Source: Sulfidibacter corallicola (GTDB taxonomy: Bacteria > Acidobacteriota > Holophagae > Acanthopleuribacterales > Acanthopleuribacteraceae). From it: a stretch of 64,000 bases of DNA. Location of the stretch: assembly GCF_017498545.1 (NCBI RefSeq), contig NZ_CP071793.1, positions 2,542,001 to 2,606,000 on the forward strand, given 5' to 3'. The notes below the pieces were generated by a model. That model saw nothing but the letters and a program-made list of their open reading frames with translations. It was not told where the DNA came from and did no database searches. Numbering within the stretch: position 1 is the stretch's first letter; every line of letters begins with the position of its first letter. Both the position numbers and the translations under genes were made by a program. Below, one piece after another: positions 61,716 through 64,000 of the stretch.

Positions 61716-64000
61716 TCAGATGCGGCCTTCGGCCTCCTGGATGCACCGACGCAGCTTGGTCGCCAGAATCCGCACGTTCGGCTCCAACACCATGCTGTCG
61801 TGGTTACCCGGCACTTCGAACACTTCCAGTTCGCCCACGTGCGGCGTCCACAGGTTGTCCTCGAAGACGTATTCCATCTCCGAACTGACGTAGCGGTCGT
61901 CGCCCACCGGATAGCATTTGTCCAGCTTGGGCCGGAACAACTTGACCGGCCCCGTATAGTCCTTCAGGTCGTATTTCTCCAGCGACCGGTAGAAGGCGGC
62001 CTCGATATCCTGGCTGTGGAACGCGACCTGGGGCGTCTCCTCTTCGACCTCTTCGCCCATACGCCGCCGGATCTTCTTCAACTCCCAGGCATAGCGTTCC
62101 TCGGCCCATTCGCGCAAATGGGCGAAGCCGCGCTGCTTGAGCTTAATCAGGTGGATCTTGCGCCGGTCGGTTTTGGTCAGGTAGGGGCGCTTGGGGATCG
62201 GCGTGTCCAGCATGACCAGCAGACTCACCTCTTCACCCTGCTCGCGGAGCTGCTGGGCCATCTCGTAGGCCGTGATGCCGCCGCCGCTGAATCCGCCGAT
62301 GAAATAAGGTCCCTTGGGCTGCACGGTGCGCACCTCGGCAAGGTAATCGCGCGCCATCTCCTCGAAATTCTCGTGGGGCTGGTCACCGCCGTAGAGGCCG
62401 CGTGCCTGCAGTCCGAAGAACTTGCGATCGGTGCCGATCAAATGCGCCAAATGTCTCAGATTCAATACGTTGCCGAACATGCCGGCAACCAGGAAAAACG
62501 GCGTTCGGTCGCCGCCCTTGCCCTGGTGCATGGCCACCAGGTGGGTGTAGCGACGCTTGCGCGATTCGCTCTCGGCCGATGTGCTCGCGGCCTGATCTCC
62601 CTCGGCCGCAGCCTGATCGCCCACCGCATCGCGGATCATGTCCGCGCAGCCCTCGATCGTGGGCGCCTCGAACAGGACCGAAATGGGGTACTCCACCTGA
62701 TAGGCCTTCTTGATTTTGGCGAACAGCCGGACGGCGATCAACGAGTGGCCGCCGAGGTCGAAGAAACTGTCCTTGATGCCGATGTTGTTGACACCCAACA
62801 GTTCTTCCCAGATACCCGCCAAGGTCTTTTCAATCTCGTCACGGGGTTCGACGTACTCGCTCGAGAGCTCGGGTCGGTCGAATTTGGTCGACTCGTCGGC
62901 CTCTTCCTGTTCGCGAGTGGATTCCTCGGTCTGCTGGATCAGCTTGTGCAGATCCAGCGAACTGAAGATCACCTGGGGTGTGGCCTCGGCCTCCAGGATG
63001 TGGGCCAGGGCGCGGGTGCCCTCCTCGGGCAAAATCCCCTGGCCGAGGTTGTGCCGGAACATCTTCTCCGCGGGCGAGAGCTGGCGCTCGCCTTCGTCGT
63101 TGTGCTGGACCTCGAACTCCAATTCGGATGCGGAAGGCGGCTTGGCCACCGCGAAATCCGGTCCGCCGTCCAGCTTCTTGATGCTGAATTGCTCCACTTC
63201 CAGCAGGACCTTGCCCTGCTCGTCGGTAATCGTGATGTCGAAGGTCGCCGTCTCGCCCTCGGCCCGGTTGCGGCCGTGGTTGCGCATCCAACTGTACACC
63301 AGGCGCGGCAGGGGCCCGCGAATGCGCACACTCTTGTAGTTGACGGGAACCCAAAGCTGATCGGTGCCCTCGTAGCCTTCGATCAGGTCCATCGCGTATC
63401 CGGTCGCCAGATCCAACAATGCCGGGTGAAGCTGGTAGTCGGCCTGCTCGGCCTCGAACGCTTTTGGCAACTGCAGCTTGGCGATCGCCTCGCCGTCGCC
63501 GTAATCGGCGGTCTGCAGTACGCGCCAACGCGAACCGAACTGCATGAAGCGCTCCTGACCGGTGCGGAACCCGTCGGGATCCGCTTGGTGCTTTTGGGTG
63601 CAGCGCGCCCGTATCGCCTCCAGATCGACCGGATCCACGGCCGGCGAGGCGTAGGGAATCAAGCGGGCCTGGGCATGGGTTTCCCAGCCGATGCGGCCGT
63701 CGTCGAACACGCGCTTGCTCTGCACGTCGAACAACAGTTCGTCCTCGTCCGGGCGCATGCGCACGCGCATGTCCTTCTGCTCGTCGTCGGCGACGTAGAA
63801 GGGACGGAAGAAGTAGAGGTCGGCGATTTCGTAGGAATTCCGCTCGCCGCGCTCGACCAGCGCGGCCCGCGCCATTTCCAGGTACCCGGTACCGACCACG
63901 ATCGCGTGGCCTTTCAGGGTCCGGTGCTGATCCAGAACCCACTGATTCTTGGTGGTGTAGGTGGCGCGCAACACCGAGATGCCGTGCTCGTCGGTTTCGC
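61716..64000 (-). CDS. Polyketide synthase C-terminal part: dehydratase, carrier, thioesterase (cut by window edge)
   Basis: At least 761 codons; the 5' part lies beyond base 64000. Order from the N-terminal side: a PKS dehydratase double hotdog with LDQHRTLKGHAIVVGTGYLE, in which the His is followed by one extra residue before Gly and the usual Pro is Val, and a second catalytic Asp in YQLHPALLDLATGYA; a linker; a carrier domain with FFDLGGHSLIAVRLF (Ser codon near 62744); and a type I thioesterase with GGFSGGGITAYEMA (Ser codon near 62288) and His in VPGNHDSMV. The thioesterase should release the finished chain, so this is the last module. Convergent with the NRPS, with the DUF3179 gene and repeats between; both may belong to one pathway. 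Confidence 0.92.
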   Translation of the reverse strand, partial: ETDEHGISVLRATYTTKNQWVLDQHRTLKGHAIVVGTGYLEMARAALVERGERNSYEIADLYFFRPFYVADDEQKDMRVRMRPDEDELLFDVQSKRVFDDGRIGWETHAQARLIPYASPAVDPVDLEAIRARCTQKHQADPDGFRTGQERFMQFGSRWRVLQTADYGDGEAIAKLQLPKAFEAEQADYQLHPALLDLATGYAMDLIEGYEGTDQLWVPVNYKSVRIRGPLPRLVYSWMRNHGRNRAEGETATFDITITDEQGKVLLEVEQFSIKKLDGGPDFAVAKPPSASELEFEVQHNDEGERQLSPAEKMFRHNLGQGILPEEGTRALAHILEAEATPQVIFSSLDLHKLIQQTEESTREQEEADESTKFDRPELSSEYVEPRDEIEKTLAGIWEELLGVNNIGIKDSFFDLGGHSLIAVRLFAKIKKAYQVEYPISVLFEAPTIEGCADMIRDAVGDQAAAEGDQAASTSAESESRKRRYTHLVAMHQGKGGDRTPFFLVAGMFGNVLNLRHLAHLIGTDRKFFGLQARGLYGGDQPHENFEEMARDYLAEVRTVQPKGPYFIGGFSGGGITAYEMAQQLREQGEEVSLLVMLDTPIPKRPYLTKTDRRKIHLIKLKQRGFAHLREWAEERYAWELKKIRRRMGEEVEEETPQVAFHSQDIEAAFYRSLEKYDLKDYTGPVKLFRPKLDKCYPVGDDRYVSSEMEYVFEDNLWTPHVGELEVFEVPGNHDSMVLEPNVRILATKLRRCIQEAEGRI

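Overview
The window is GC-rich bacterial DNA with tightly packed operons separated by long intergenic stretches full of repeats. Lipoprotein-type efflux parts, an outer-membrane TorF-like protein, a type VI secretion (T6SS) VgrG island and many signal-peptide proteins show a Gram-negative cell envelope. The mix of a trans-acting NRPS/PKS-type pathway, six-bladed propeller, DUF3103 and DUF3179 proteins and repeat-rich spacers would suit a large-genome marine bacterium, for example the Acanthopleuribacter side of Acidobacteriota. That placement is an impression only, not something the sequence proves. No tRNA, rRNA, IS element or CRISPR array was seen.

Layout. 0.2-5.8 kb: tripartite RND efflux operon (fusion lipoprotein, pump, outer-membrane lipoprotein). 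6.4-8.4 kb: secreted subtilisin-like protease with a LamG-type tail. 9.6-11.2 kb: tsaB and a threonine aldolase on the minus strand. 11.7-12.9 kb: propeller protein. 14.2-22.3 kb: T6SS island with a PoNi-like immunity protein, VgrG, PAAR-like protein, DUF4123 adaptor, putative toxin, putative immunity protein and a CDC123/D123-like protein, followed by a 334-bp tandem duplication of the last gene's end. 23.3-29.3 kb: SLC13 transporter, GNAT acetyltransferase, M1 aminopeptidase and a membrane protein. 29.7-32.8 kb: Ser/Thr kinase operon with a small partner protein and a HAMP sensor. 33.3-35.9 kb: large hybrid histidine kinase. 36.3-43.9 kb: branched-chain amino acid genes ilvD-ilvC-ilvB-ilvN, then ilvA. 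45.2-47.0 kb: two paralogous small secreted proteins and a TorF-like porin. 47.5-52.7 kb: quinone reductase, DedA, SnoaL-like, EAL-HDOD and DUF3103 genes. 54.0-58.7 kb: one-module NRPS (formyltransferase, half condensation domain, adenylation domain interrupted by a luciferase-like monooxygenase, carrier). 59.0-60.1 kb: DUF3179 protein. 61.7 kb to the edge: end of a PKS (dehydratase, carrier, thioesterase), cut by the window.

The two most notable signals are regulatory or structural. (1) The ilv operon is preceded by two complete attenuators in series, each with a leader peptide rich in Val, Ile and Leu codons, a G+C antiterminator overlapping or next to the stop codon, and a strong intrinsic terminator. 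(2) Nearly every long spacer carries copies of one repeat module of about 77-80 bp. The module has conserved flanks and a 19-nt hairpin whose size and GT...AC ends are fixed while its stem sequence changes with compensating substitutions. About 35 copies occur here, in scattered form and in five tandem arrays, each array mostly homogeneous for its own core. A second dispersed repeat of about 150 bp and three unrelated minisatellites (32, 33 and 63/67 bp) are also present.
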